A DNA stretch of 62,874 nucleotides from a virus. This document shows, piece after piece, positions 14,520-22,516 of this stretch (its first letter is position 1; every line of letters begins with the position of its first letter). Position numbers and translations under genes: made by a program. Under the pieces are notes generated by a model. The model made no database searches. It saw only the letters and a list, made by a program, of their open reading frames with translations, and was not told the origin of the DNA. The stretch lies in the IMG/VR virus record IMGVR_UViG_3300044691_000465, positions 1-62,874 of that record; one strand, given 5' to 3'.

Positions 14520-14730
14520 TCACCAACTCATGAAACTCACCCGGTTTTGGTTGCTAGGGAAAACAGCTCACCGGGAGGTATATTTCTCTTCTCTCTATTC
14601 TATTGAGTAAGTAGAGAGAGTAGAGGGATAGCCGAGAGTGCCTTGTAGCAGCAGGGAAATTCGCTGCTCAAACCTTCCCAACGCAATGAGTGCAGTGAGT
14701 CAGCCGTTTTAGCGCATGGCTGGCGCTCTG
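14520..14730 (+). repeat. Structured intergenic element, copy 1
   Basis: No gene fits 14516-14833. The stretch shares an ordered set of blocks with 43121-43310: CTCAC, GCTAGGGAAA, CTCACCGG, then a pyrimidine arm, TTCTATTGAGTAAG, and a purine arm, then GAGTGCAGTGAGT. The arms CTCTTCTCTCTA (14586-14597) and TAGAGAGAGTAGAG (14612-14625) can pair around the conserved loop. A second hairpin AGCAGC/GCTGCT is at 14647-14668. Between two transcription units, it may be a terminator/processing region, a replication or packaging site, or a small RNA. Confidence 0.6.
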
Positions 14731-14745
14731 CCTTTGGGCTTCCCA

Positions 14746-14774
14746 TTGCGAAAACTATCCGCGATCCGTATCAG
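14746..14774 (+). promoter_or_regulatory. Candidate late promoter before the terminase genes
   Basis: TTGCGA (14746-14751), a 17-base spacer and TATCAG (14769-14774) resemble the TTGCGR/TATCCT boxes of the reverse-strand promoters. There is no CtrA box at this site. It would start the long late operon about 60 bases before the small terminase gene. Tentative. Confidence 0.4.
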
Positions 14775-14833
14775 TTGAGCGACCTACGCGCGTGCGCGAA
14801 GGAACACAGCCAAAACTGACAGGACGCTTTCCC

Positions 14834-15424
14834 ATGGACGAGGAACAACCCGAAGCTGAGAAAGGCTTCAAAGGCGCGCGCTTGACTAAGCTTGAAGCGA
14901 TGGGACGCAAGCGAGCGGACCAAGGCAACTGGCGCAAGAAGCTGCAGGCTTCCAAACTCAAATTCGACGACGTGCAGAAGCAGGTGTACCTAAAACACCT
15001 CGCCCAATTCGGCCGCAAGCAGCATGCGTGCAAAGCCGCTGGCGTTTGTTTCGAGACGGTTGCCAAGCACATCGAGAACGATGCCGAGTTTGCCAGCGCC
15101 AGAGAAGCAGCGATGCAGGACTATGCCGACGCGGTGCAACAGCTTGCCTATCGCCTAATGAACGGCACGAAGAAACCAATCATCGGCGTGGACAAAGGCA
15201 CAAGCTTCATTATCGGCCACGAGCTCGTGCATGCCACCAACCTGCTGGCGATGGAAATGAAAAAGACCAACCCGGCTTATAAGGAGCGCAGCGAAGTCGA
15301 CTTGAACGGCGGCACTGTTGGTGGTGTGCTGCTTGTTCCTGCTGGCATGAACGCCGAAGACTTCATCAAGGTTGAGCAAGAGCGCACGGGCCATATGGAA
15401 GAGCCGGGCGCAGATATCAAATGA
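14834..15424 (+). CDS. Terminase small subunit
   Basis: 196 residues. After a charged N-terminus, an HTH region (KQHACKAAGVCFETVAKHIE) is followed by a helical oligomerisation region and an acidic, disordered C-terminus, the usual layout of terminase small subunits that recognise the packaging site. It is directly before the large subunit with an ATGA overlap. Start ATG 14834, behind AGGACG; the longer reading from 14792 lacks a ribosome binding site. Confidence 0.8.
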   Translation: MDEEQPEAEKGFKGARLTKLEAMGRKRADQGNWRKKLQASKLKFDDVQKQVYLKHLAQFGRKQHACKAAGVCFETVAKHIENDAEFASAREAAMQDYADAVQQLAYRLMNGTKKPIIGVDKGTSFIIGHELVHATNLLAMEMKKTNPAYKERSEVDLNGGTVGGVLLVPAGMNAEDFIKVEQERTGHMEEPGADIK

Positions 15425-17004
15425 CCTACCAGCCAACGCCAGAAGAACAAGCCGAGTTTGACAAGCGCCTTGTTGAGGCCGAAGCCATCGAGGCAAAGAC
15501 GCCGAACAAGCGCTATGTTATGCGCAACGGCAAGCTGGAGCTGCTGATTTGGGAAGCGCAAAAGGGAAGCCAGTGGGCGTTCTTAAACAGCGATGAATTC
15601 TTTGAAGCGCTGTATCACGGTACACGTGGCCCTGGCAAGACCGATGCCTTGCTCATGGCCTTTGCCAAGCACGTTGGCAAAGGCTACGGCGCCTCATGGC
15701 GTGGTGTCATCTTCCGGCAAACCTACCCGCAGCTCGCCGACGTCGTTGCCAAAAGCGAAAAGTGGTTTCGCCAGCTGTTCCCGCGTGCCAAGTTCAACAA
15801 GTCCAAAATGATGTGGACGTGGCCGACAGGCGAAGCGCTTTTGTTTCGCCACATGAACAACGTTGCGGACTATTGGAATTATCACGGCCACGAATATCCG
15901 TTTATTGGCTGGGAAGAGTTGACCAATTGGGCAACGGACGACTGCTACAAGATCATGATGAGCTGTTGCCGGAGCTCCACGGCCGGTATTCCGCGCATGT
16001 ATCGTGGCACAACCAATCCCTACGGTGTCGGCCACAATTGGGTGAAGGACCGTTTTCGCTTGGGCGGTAAGTGGTGGCAAACAACCGTTATAGCAGATGC
16101 GAAGGACATTGCAGGCAGACCGGAGCCGCGTCGCATCGCATTCTATGGCTTCATCGACGAAAACAAAATTCTGATGGATGCTGACAAGGATTACAAGACC
16201 ACAATCATAGCATCCGCTGCCAACCCTGCCATGGCAAAGGCTTGGCTGTATGGCAGCTGGAACATCGTGGCAGGCGGGATGTTCGGTGACATTTGGTCGC
16301 CAACGCATCACATCCTCAAACCGTTCAAGATACCGCTGACTTGGCGGATGGATCGCAGCTTCGACTGGGGCAGCTCCAAACCGTTTAGCGTCGGCTGGTG
16401 GGCGACAAGCGACGGCTGCGATTACATGGATGGGGACGGCAAGATACGCAGCTCGGTCAAGGGCGACCTGTTCCGCTTTCGCGAGTGGTACGGTTCCACT
16501 GGCAAGCCGAATGAAGGATTGAAGATGCTCGCAACTGAGATCGCGCAAGGCATAGTTGAGCGAGAAGTCTTGTGGGGCTTGTATGGCCGTGTCAAGGCTG
16601 GCGTTGCCGATAGCTCCATCTTCACAACTGAGAACGGAAACTGCATTGCCGACGACATGGAGCGCAAGGTGCGGCTTGACGACGGCAAGGAATACCGTGG
16701 TGTCAGTTGGGAACGAGCGGACAAGCGCCCAGGCTCTCGCAAGATGGGTTGGGAGCAGATGCGCAAGGCGCTCAAGGACGCACTGCCGAACAAGGATGGC
16801 CGACCACGCGAACAGCCCGGCTTGTTTGTGTTCGACGTTTGCACTAATTTCCTTCGCACCGTTCCTTCGCTGCCACGGGATGAGAAGGACATGGACGACG
16901 TTGACACGGATGCTGAAGACCACATCGGCGACGATGTGCGCTATCGCGTACGAGACATGAGCAACTCTGGCGTAAGTCAAAGCCGCACGATTGGGACTTA
17001 CTGA
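15421..17004 (+). CDS. Terminase large subunit
   Basis: 527 residues. Walker A GTRGPGKT at residues 67-74 and Walker B YPFIGWEEL near 159-167 form the packaging ATPase. The C-terminal RNase-H-like nuclease follows, with DWGSSKPFSV (first Asp), a middle AGVADSSIF, and an aspartate-rich end, DDVDTDAEDHIGDD. It pumps DNA into the prohead and cuts it. ATGA start coupled to the small subunit. Confidence 0.92.
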   Translation: MTYQPTPEEQAEFDKRLVEAEAIEAKTPNKRYVMRNGKLELLIWEAQKGSQWAFLNSDEFFEALYHGTRGPGKTDALLMAFAKHVGKGYGASWRGVIFRQTYPQLADVVAKSEKWFRQLFPRAKFNKSKMMWTWPTGEALLFRHMNNVADYWNYHGHEYPFIGWEELTNWATDDCYKIMMSCCRSSTAGIPRMYRGTTNPYGVGHNWVKDRFRLGGKWWQTTVIADAKDIAGRPEPRRIAFYGFIDENKILMDADKDYKTTIIASAANPAMAKAWLYGSWNIVAGGMFGDIWSPTHHILKPFKIPLTWRMDRSFDWGSSKPFSVGWWATSDGCDYMDGDGKIRSSVKGDLFRFREWYGSTGKPNEGLKMLATEIAQGIVEREVLWGLYGRVKAGVADSSIFTTENGNCIADDMERKVRLDDGKEYRGVSWERADKRPGSRKMGWEQMRKALKDALPNKDGRPREQPGLFVFDVCTNFLRTVPSLPRDEKDMDDVDTDAEDHIGDDVRYRVRDMSNSGVSQSRTIGTY

Positions 17005-17018
17005 GAAGGACGACCGCA

Positions 17019-18671
17019 ATGGCGATTATTAGCCAACATCCGCTCTACAAGACGATGCTCCCGGATTGGGAAACGATGCGCGACACCTACGCAGGCGATC
17101 GCGCCGTGAAGGAGCGCGGCCAGAAATACCTGGCACCGACGAGCGGCATGGTGGCAGACGGCATGGCGCCGACGATGGCCGGTTTCGCTGCGTACAACGC
17201 CTATCGCTCCCGCGCCATCTTCCACGACTACGTTCGGGAAGGCGTCGAATATTACATCGGCTTGATGCACCAGGAACCGCCGGACATTCAGCTGCCAGCT
17301 GCGCTCGAACCGATGCGCAAGAACGCCACCATCAATCACGAAAGTCTCGAGCAGCTTTTGCGCCGCATCAACGAGCAGCAGCTTGTTGCTGGGCGCTTCG
17401 GCATGATGCTCGACATTCCTGCGCAACCCGAACAAGGGCATGAAATGCCCTACATCGCCACCTACAACGCGGAAAGCATCATCAACTGGGACGTTGGCAC
17501 GCGCGCGCAGATCGATTTGCCGGAGCTGAACCTCGTTGTGCTAAACGAGAGCACGTTCAAGCGCACGCTGCAAGGCTTCGAGTGGGAATGGATACAGCAA
17601 TTCCGTGTCCTGTCACTGATGCCGGTTGGTCCGGAAAAGGAAAGCGGCCCATACGCACAGGCCTTGTTCGCTGGCATGGAAGCGCAGTTCGATCCCAACC
17701 AGTTGGTGCAGCCGAACATTCGCGGCCGCACGTTGGAGCACATCCCGTTCGTGTTCGTGAACGCCACCGACACCTTGCCGACGACCGACGTGTGCCCGCT
17801 GATGGGCCTCGCCAAGCTGGCGCTCACCATCTATCGAGGTGAAGCGGACTATCGGCAGAACCTATTCATGCAAGGCCAGGACACCTTGGTTGTCATCGGC
17901 GGCAAGCAGGATGAAACGTATCGCCTGGGCGCAGGCTCGACCATCAACCTCAACGCTGTCCCTGGCGCCGACGCCAAGTATGCTGGTGTCACTGCAACCG
18001 GCCTCGCCGAGCAGCGGCAAGCACTCGAGAACGACATGACGCAGGCTCGCAACAAGGCAGGCCAGCTCATCGACACGCGTGGCGCCCAAAAGGAAAGCGG
18101 CGAGGCGCTGGAGGCACGCGTGTCTGCGCAGACCGCCAACCTCAACACGATTGCCGCTACCGGCGCCCGTGCGCTTGAGCAGCTGTTGAAGGCAGCAGCC
18201 GAATGGATGGGCGCCGATCCGGAGCAAGTCATTGTTACGCCGAACAAGGAATTTGCCGAGCAGCCGTTCGTTGCTGCGGACCTTGTGTCGCTGATGACCG
18301 CCAAGTCGCTTGGTGCACCGCTTGCGTTGGAGACGATCCACGACATCATGGTCGATCGCGGCTTGACCGAGCTGGAGTTTGATGCCGAGATGGCGAAGAT
18401 TGCCGACGAGGCGCCGGTTATGGGCACTGGTACGACTGCTGGTGGTGATCCCGTGACCAACCCGAAGGAAGGCAAGCCGATGATCGATCCCAAGACCGGG
18501 AAACAGATCACGCAACCCGGTGGCACTGCCGAACATCCGGATGCAGTCGCGTCGCGCACGGCAAGCCTCGCTGCGGCCGGTGCAGCAGGCAAAGGCGTTC
18601 CAGGTGCCAAGCCTGCAGGTCTCGCTTCACGTCCGCAGGGTGCAACGAAGTCCGCCGCGCCAGGGAAATAA
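17019..18671 (+). CDS. Portal protein (DUF4055-like)
   Basis: 550 residues. It opens MAIISQHPLYKTMLPDWETM with an early AGDRAVKERGQKYL, and has the helical VARSY-type fold expected of DUF4055 portals. The last 100 residues are a Gly/Pro/Ala-rich disordered tail. It sits between terminase and MuF-like genes, the normal place for a portal, and would form the dodecameric DNA gate at one vertex. Confidence 0.85.
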   Translation: MAIISQHPLYKTMLPDWETMRDTYAGDRAVKERGQKYLAPTSGMVADGMAPTMAGFAAYNAYRSRAIFHDYVREGVEYYIGLMHQEPPDIQLPAALEPMRKNATINHESLEQLLRRINEQQLVAGRFGMMLDIPAQPEQGHEMPYIATYNAESIINWDVGTRAQIDLPELNLVVLNESTFKRTLQGFEWEWIQQFRVLSLMPVGPEKESGPYAQALFAGMEAQFDPNQLVQPNIRGRTLEHIPFVFVNATDTLPTTDVCPLMGLAKLALTIYRGEADYRQNLFMQGQDTLVVIGGKQDETYRLGAGSTINLNAVPGADAKYAGVTATGLAEQRQALENDMTQARNKAGQLIDTRGAQKESGEALEARVSAQTANLNTIAATGARALEQLLKAAAEWMGADPEQVIVTPNKEFAEQPFVAADLVSLMTAKSLGAPLALETIHDIMVDRGLTELEFDAEMAKIADEAPVMGTGTTAGGDPVTNPKEGKPMIDPKTGKQITQPGGTAEHPDAVASRTASLAAAGAAGKGVPGAKPAGLASRPQGATKSAAPGK

Positions 18672-18673
18672 CG

Positions 18674-18763
18674 ATGGCTAAGCTCACAGGCTATTTGGTG
18701 ATTGTGTTCAGTGGCGCGCTGTTCCTTCTTTGGGCAGCAGCCATTTGCACAGGGGTAATCTAA
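18674..18763 (+). CDS. Single-pass membrane miniprotein (29 aa)
   Basis: ATG 18674 behind AGGGAAATAACG, two bases after the portal stop. Encodes MAKLTGYLVIVFSGALFLLW and a short end, almost wholly one membrane helix. A membrane peptide inside a head operon is unusual. The next gene starts one base after its stop. Confidence 0.45.
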   Translation: MAKLTGYLVIVFSGALFLLWAAAICTGVI

Positions 18764-18764
18764 A

Positions 18765-19061
18765 ATGAAAACGCACGAGCTCGCTTTCTCGAAACCGGAC
18801 GGCGACAATCCGCGCATCTTCGCAACCGTGCGTGGTGGCACTGTCACGGTGGTTATTCGTGGCAGCGCCGATGCCATGTGCGAAATGTCATTGCACGATT
18901 GGTACACGTTCATCGAGCAGTCGCGCAAGAAGGTGCTGATGCAAGGCGACGTGCCCGTGGACGAGAAGCTGCGTGACTTCTCGCAAATCAAAGCACCAGT
19001 CGCGCCTCCCAAAGAAAACATTCCATATGGTGGCCATGGTATCGACGGGATGGGATACTAA
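18765..19061 (+). CDS. Protein of unknown function in the head operon
   Basis: 98 residues. The first half is beta-like (RIFATVRGGTVTVVIRGSAD), and the end is Gly/Pro-rich. It is between portal and MuF-like genes, so a minor head role is possible. TAATG overlap with the next gene. Confidence 0.5.
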   Translation: MKTHELAFSKPDGDNPRIFATVRGGTVTVVIRGSADAMCEMSLHDWYTFIEQSRKKVLMQGDVPVDEKLRDFSQIKAPVAPPKENIPYGGHGIDGMGY

Positions 19062-20263
19062 TGCCCGACACCACAACCAACGTCGCGTTGCGGGATGCGA
19101 TGGTTCGCCATCAAATCCAACTGCAACGCTTTGCCAAAGGCGTAACGAAAAAGATCCACGACGTGTTGAATAAGTCGGAGCAGGACATTGCGCAGATGAT
19201 CCGCGACCGGCTTGCTGCTGCAGTAGGCCTCGACACGGTGGCAGACGTTCGTCGCTTGCAGACCGTGCTTTCCATGCTGGAGAACCTGCGCACAACGACG
19301 TGGGACACACTGGACGCCACCTGGAACGAGCAGCTCATCGCGCTCGCAACCACAGAGCCGGGCTTCCTGGCAAACCAGCTGGACACCACAAGCCCGGTTG
19401 TGTTGGACATGGCGATGCCCGCGTTGGCGCAGCTGAAGTCGATCGTTACGAGCTCGCCCTTCGAAGGCCAGACGCTAAAGGACTGGTCTGCCTCGCTTGC
19501 GGCCGATGACATCCGCCGAATGGAAGCGCAAATCCGTCTTGGCATGGTGGCAGGTGAAGACAGCGCCACCATTGCGCGCCGCATTGTTGGCAGCGCCAAG
19601 CTGCTCGGCAAAGATGGTGCCACCCAAATCACCCGTGACAAGGCAGCAGCGATAACGCGGACAGCGGTGAATTTCATTGCCAACCAAGCGCGCCGCGCCT
19701 TCATCCTGGACAACCAAGAAATCTTCCAGCAGGAAATGTTCGTTGCAACGCTGGACGACCGCACCACCATGTTGTGTGCCAGCCTGGACGGCGATCTGTT
19801 CGACGTCGGCAAAGGTCCAGTCCCGCCGCTGCATTGGAATTGTCGAAGCACGCGAGTGCCCGTGCTCGAAGGCAACGTGGTGGGGCAGCGACCGTTCAAG
19901 GCGAGCACCGAGAAGCAGATGCTGAAGGACTTCGCCAAGCAGCAGGGCATCAAGCCGGTTGCGAGCCGCGACAGCCTGCCACGCGGCATGAAGGGCAAGT
20001 ACGATAAGTTTGCGCAGAAGGCGGTTCGTGATCAAACAGGGCAGGTGCCAGCCAACACCAGCTATCAACAGTGGCTTAGCACGCAGTCCGCCGCGTTCCA
20101 GGACGATGTGCTTGGGCAAACGAAGGGGCAGCTTTTCAGAAATGGCGGTCTCACACTTAAAAAGTTTGTTGCGGTCGACGGTTCTGAGCTATCACTATCG
20201 GACCTTGCGACCAAACAGGCCTCCGCGTTCCGCGCTGCCGGCCTTGACCCTGGGAACTTTTGA
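19061..20263 (+). CDS. MuF-like minor head protein
   Basis: 400 residues of the SPP1 gp7/Mu gpF family. The signature lies at about residues 225-265: FVATLDDRTTMLCASLDGD then GPVPPLHWNCRSTRVPV. The N-terminal part is helical. The C-terminus carries extra sequence without a known toxin domain. Members are internal head proteins associated with the portal and may be ejected with DNA. Confidence 0.85.
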   Translation: MPDTTTNVALRDAMVRHQIQLQRFAKGVTKKIHDVLNKSEQDIAQMIRDRLAAAVGLDTVADVRRLQTVLSMLENLRTTTWDTLDATWNEQLIALATTEPGFLANQLDTTSPVVLDMAMPALAQLKSIVTSSPFEGQTLKDWSASLAADDIRRMEAQIRLGMVAGEDSATIARRIVGSAKLLGKDGATQITRDKAAAITRTAVNFIANQARRAFILDNQEIFQQEMFVATLDDRTTMLCASLDGDLFDVGKGPVPPLHWNCRSTRVPVLEGNVVGQRPFKASTEKQMLKDFAKQQGIKPVASRDSLPRGMKGKYDKFAQKAVRDQTGQVPANTSYQQWLSTQSAAFQDDVLGQTKGQLFRNGGLTLKKFVAVDGSELSLSDLATKQASAFRAAGLDPGNF

Positions 20264-20265
20264 TC

Positions 20266-20616
20266 ATGGCGAGCGGCAACCCATATCACGACGCGAAGGG
20301 CCTGTTTGCCTCCGGTGATGGTGGCGGCGGATCGCCTTCCGGCGACCGACACGCGTTGCAGATCAAGGCGCAGCTGCAGTCGGACAAGGCCAAGAGCCTT
20401 GGACGGCAGATGACCGCCAAGGCGCAGCTGCTGCTCTCACGCGGCAAGCCACAGAGCTACAGCTCGGCCGGGCGCCAGGGAAAAGCCGTGAGCGGCACCA
20501 ACTCGCTTGGCCGTATGCGCGACGCCTACGCAGCGGCCAAGGGCAGAGGACCAGACACAGGCGAGAGCTCGCTGGCGCGCATGGCCCGTGACTACGCGGC
20601 GAGCAAGCGCTGGTAA
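20266..20616 (+). CDS. Small head-operon protein, GNPYHDAKGLF family copy 1
   Basis: 116 residues starting MASGNPYHDAKGLFASGDGG. The N-terminal NPYHDAKGLFxSG is the same as in the next gene and resembles the HDxxGRFxSG box found at the ends of many MuF-like or internal head proteins. The rest is low-complexity Ser/Ala/Lys sequence with SLGRMRDAYAAAKG and SLARMARDYAASKR repeats. Probably a disordered internal virion component. ATG 20266. Confidence 0.55.
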   Translation: MASGNPYHDAKGLFASGDGGGGSPSGDRHALQIKAQLQSDKAKSLGRQMTAKAQLLLSRGKPQSYSSAGRQGKAVSGTNSLGRMRDAYAAAKGRGPDTGESSLARMARDYAASKRW

Positions 20617-20632
20617 TAGGGGAGATAAGATC

Positions 20633-20971
20633 ATGGCTGGTGGTGGAAATCCGTATCACGACGCGAAGGGCTTGTTCAGCTCCGGTTCCGGTGGCAGCAC
20701 GGGAGGTGCGCTTACACGTGGCACCGATAACCACGCAACGGTGGCGCAGCGCATGAATGTGCACACGCAGCAGGCCCGCGCGGCGCACACGCAGCAGACC
20801 GCCAGTACCCGCGCCAAAGGCACGAGCTACAGCACGAAGATGCGCGACGCGGCCAAGAGCCTCGCCGCAACCCGCGCCGGTTGGGAAGCCCGTGACAAAG
20901 CCAATCAGACCGGGCCATACGATCCGGCCGTGGTCCGCTGGCGCGCGTCGATGGGCTACCCTGCCATCTGA
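20633..20971 (+). CDS. Small head-operon protein, GNPYHDAKGLF family copy 2
   Basis: 112 residues behind GGGGAGATAAGATC. It begins MAGGGNPYHDAKGLFSSGSG, a near copy of the start of the upstream protein, and then diverges to a Thr/Ala/Arg-rich tail. The pair looks like a tandem duplication that kept only the N-terminal box, perhaps a head-targeting signal. Confidence 0.55.
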   Translation: MAGGGNPYHDAKGLFSSGSGGSTGGALTRGTDNHATVAQRMNVHTQQARAAHTQQTASTRAKGTSYSTKMRDAAKSLAATRAGWEARDKANQTGPYDPAVVRWRASMGYPAI

Positions 20972-20973
20972 TC

Positions 20974-21174
20974 ATGGATACCGTGGCCATTAACCGAACG
21001 CAGCGCTACAGCCTCCTAGCGGACGGCTCTGTTGTGCCTTGGGCACGGCTGTTGGATGGCCTCGGCGACCCGGTAGACACGCTAGGCGAGGCTAGCTACG
21101 CGCTCCAGCAGCTGCCTAGCGGTGAATGGGAGACCTTGGTGCTGGCGGATTGGGAGACTGTGACAATCCACTAA
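20974..21174 (+). CDS. Small protein of unknown function (66 aa)
   Basis: Starts at ATG 20974 two bases after the previous stop. It is beta-like with RYSLLADGSVVPWARLLDGL and LPSGEWETLVLADWETVTIH. The last 59 bases overlap the tail of the reverse-strand gene 21116-21376. Confidence 0.5.
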   Translation: MDTVAINRTQRYSLLADGSVVPWARLLDGLGDPVDTLGEASYALQQLPSGEWETLVLADWETVTIH

Positions 21175-21376
21175 GCGCAACCTGGAGCGCGGCGAGGCCG
21201 TTACCGATGGCCGCTGCCGTTTTATAGTCATAGGTTGCGTCTTCGGTACGCGCGAACACGTGCCAATAGCCATCGCCGTTATACACAGCCACGTACAGCT
21301 GTGGGTTGAAGAAAATGAGGCCCTCGTCGTGGCCCGCGCTCTGCGCAAAGCCGTTGGCAAGCAACCACGCGATCAT
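21116..21376 (-). CDS. Reverse-strand protein of unknown function (86 aa)
   Basis: Last gene of the reverse-strand block. ATG 21376 follows CGGGAG. It contains LIFFNPQLYVAVYNGDGYWH, a beta pattern similar in style to the other block proteins (short strand, G/D turn, WxV/WxH). No family recognised. It converges on the forward head gene before it. Confidence 0.5.
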   Translation of the reverse strand: MIAWLLANGFAQSAGHDEGLIFFNPQLYVAVYNGDGYWHVFARTEDATYDYKTAAAIGNGLAALQVALSGLSQSPNPPAPRSPIHR

Positions 21377-21404
21377 GGCGGAACTCCCGGTTAGAGCCGG
21401 AAGC

Positions 21405-21602
21405 TTACATGTCCTCACTGGTGCGTTCAATCACGCGATACGCCCAGCCAACGCTGGGAAGCTTGCTGCGCGCGCAGTCGTCTGCGTAGCCCTGGGCGAC
21501 ACGCTCGTTGTCGAACGCCGCGATGGCGACGTACCAAGCGTATTCTGGCCACTTGCATTCGACAAACCAGCGCAGGCCCCGATATCGGCTGTGGCGTTTC
21601 AT
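21405..21602 (-). CDS. Reverse-strand protein of unknown function (65 aa)
   Basis: Start at 21602 (MKRHSRYRGLRWFVECKWPE) behind GGAGGG; the longer reading to 21749 would swallow the next gene. Basic and aromatic-rich. ATGA overlap with the upstream 43-residue gene. Confidence 0.5.
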   Translation of the reverse strand: MKRHSRYRGLRWFVECKWPEYAWYVAIAAFDNERVAQGYADDCARSKLPSVGWAYRVIERTSEDM

Positions 21603-21730
21603 GTGCGCAGCCCTCCGCGAATGGACGCGACGATTTGGTTGGCGGTCGGCTTGATGACGACCGGCGGACGCGGCTTGGAGCTGAAGATCGCGGACAGCGA
21701 CAGGCCGAAGTGCGGTTTGGGGTTTGTCAT
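21599..21730 (-). CDS. Reverse-strand miniprotein (43 aa)
   Basis: Encodes MTNPKPHFGLSLSAIFSSKP and a short basic end, terminating in an ATGA overlap with the next gene. The ribosome binding site AGGAG is well placed. Short, but both junctions are tight, so I regard it as a real gene. Confidence 0.5.
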   Translation of the reverse strand: MTNPKPHFGLSLSAIFSSKPRPPVVIKPTANQIVASIRGGLRT

Positions 21731-21735
21731 AGCCG

Positions 21736-22122
21736 TTACTCCTGGGCAATGCGCGAAAGCAGCGCGTCGAGCTCGGCCAGATCGGATGCCAAGACGAATT
21801 TCAGGCCACGGCAGATCAGCGCGTTCATCTTGTCGGAAACCGCGTTGGCCTTTTCATGGTGCGCGCGCTCGGCCGCCTTGATGGCAAGCCACTGGTCGAA
21901 GCCTTCGTCCCAGATCACGACCTTCGTGCGAAAGCTGCTGTGGTCGTTGGTTTGATACGCGACCGTATTATTGTAGGTCGGTTTCCACTGCTGGTTGGTT
22001 TCGTCGCCGACCAGGGTGAAGTTGCCGTTCTTGTGGATCGTCTTGATGAAGGCCTCGATGTGGTAGTGGCCGTGAAAGCCACTGACCTTCGCGACCCGCG
22101 CTCCTGCTACAAACTTTGCCAT
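21736..22122 (-). CDS. Reverse-strand protein of unknown function (128 aa)
   Basis: Starts at 22122 behind CAGAAAAGGAG, the shared leader, and promoter PM1. Begins MAKFVAGARVAKVSGFHGHY with a probable small beta-barrel (HIEAFIKTIHKNGNFTLVGD) and a helical end. No family recognised. First gene of a four-gene reverse operon. Confidence 0.6.
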   Translation of the reverse strand: MAKFVAGARVAKVSGFHGHYHIEAFIKTIHKNGNFTLVGDETNQQWKPTYNNTVAYQTNDHSSFRTKVVIWDEGFDQWLAIKAAERAHHEKANAVSDKMNALICRGLKFVLASDLAELDALLSRIAQE

Positions 22123-22149
22123 AACCGTCTCTCCTTTTCTGATACATGA

Positions 22150-22200
22150 GACATAGCGCAGTCCTGAGAAGGCGCAAGGCCTTCCCAGAATTGTGGTTAA
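22150..22200 (-). promoter_or_regulatory. CtrA-type promoter PM1 (reverse)
   Basis: Read on the reverse strand: TTAACC (22200-22195), 23 bases later TTGCGC (22177-22172) as -35, a 16-base spacer, and TATGTC (22155-22150) as -10. The upstream half of the CtrA repeat is degenerate (GATA). The -35 is inside an imperfect inverted repeat, CTGGGAAGGC-N5-GCCTTCTCAG. TTAACC contains the TAA stop of the upstream gene. Confidence 0.65.
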
Positions 22201-22427
22201 GAATTGGTATCTGCGTTCGGGTAAAGATGCGCGTTAAGCGCGGCGACAGTGCGGCCATCGGCCACCTTGCGTTCGTATTCCCAGACTTCCCACCGGCCGT
22301 CCAGGTAAAGCCGCACGAAACATTCGTCGGTTTCGTCCATGAAGAAAGTGGCATATTTGGCGGTTGAATAACTTTCGTCTTCAACCCAACCGAGCGAGAA
22401 CAGCAGGTCCAGAATTTGTTGATACAT
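22197..22427 (-). CDS. Reverse-strand protein of unknown function (76 aa)
   Basis: Starts at 22427 (MYQQILDLLFSLGWVEDESY) behind TAGAAAAGGAG, a one-base variant of the shared leader, and promoter PM2. Contains CFVRLYLDGRWEVWEYERKV, a beta hairpin like that of the neighbouring block proteins. Single-gene transcription unit. No family recognised. Confidence 0.6.
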   Translation of the reverse strand: MYQQILDLLFSLGWVEDESYSTAKYATFFMDETDECFVRLYLDGRWEVWEYERKVADGRTVAALNAHLYPNADTNS

Positions 22428-22454
22428 AGGTCGTGCTCCTTTTCTATGACAACC

Positions 22455-22516
22455 AGGATACCGCAACCTTGAGAAGCCGCAAGGGCTTCTCAAGATAATG
22501 GTTAATGGCCGGTTAA
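22455..22516 (-). promoter_or_regulatory. CtrA-box promoter PM2 (reverse)
   Basis: On the reverse strand: TTAACCGGCCATTAACCAT, a full TTAA-N7-TTAAC box with the TTAACCAT octamer; its TTAACC halves occupy 22516-22511 and 22505-22500. Exactly 23 bases on is TTGCGG (22482-22477), then a 16-base spacer and TATCCT (22460-22455). The -35 lies in a perfect palindrome, CTTGAGAAGCC-N5-GGCTTCTCAAG, which may be an operator or the terminator of the upstream gene, whose TAA stop lies in the box. Confidence 0.75.
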
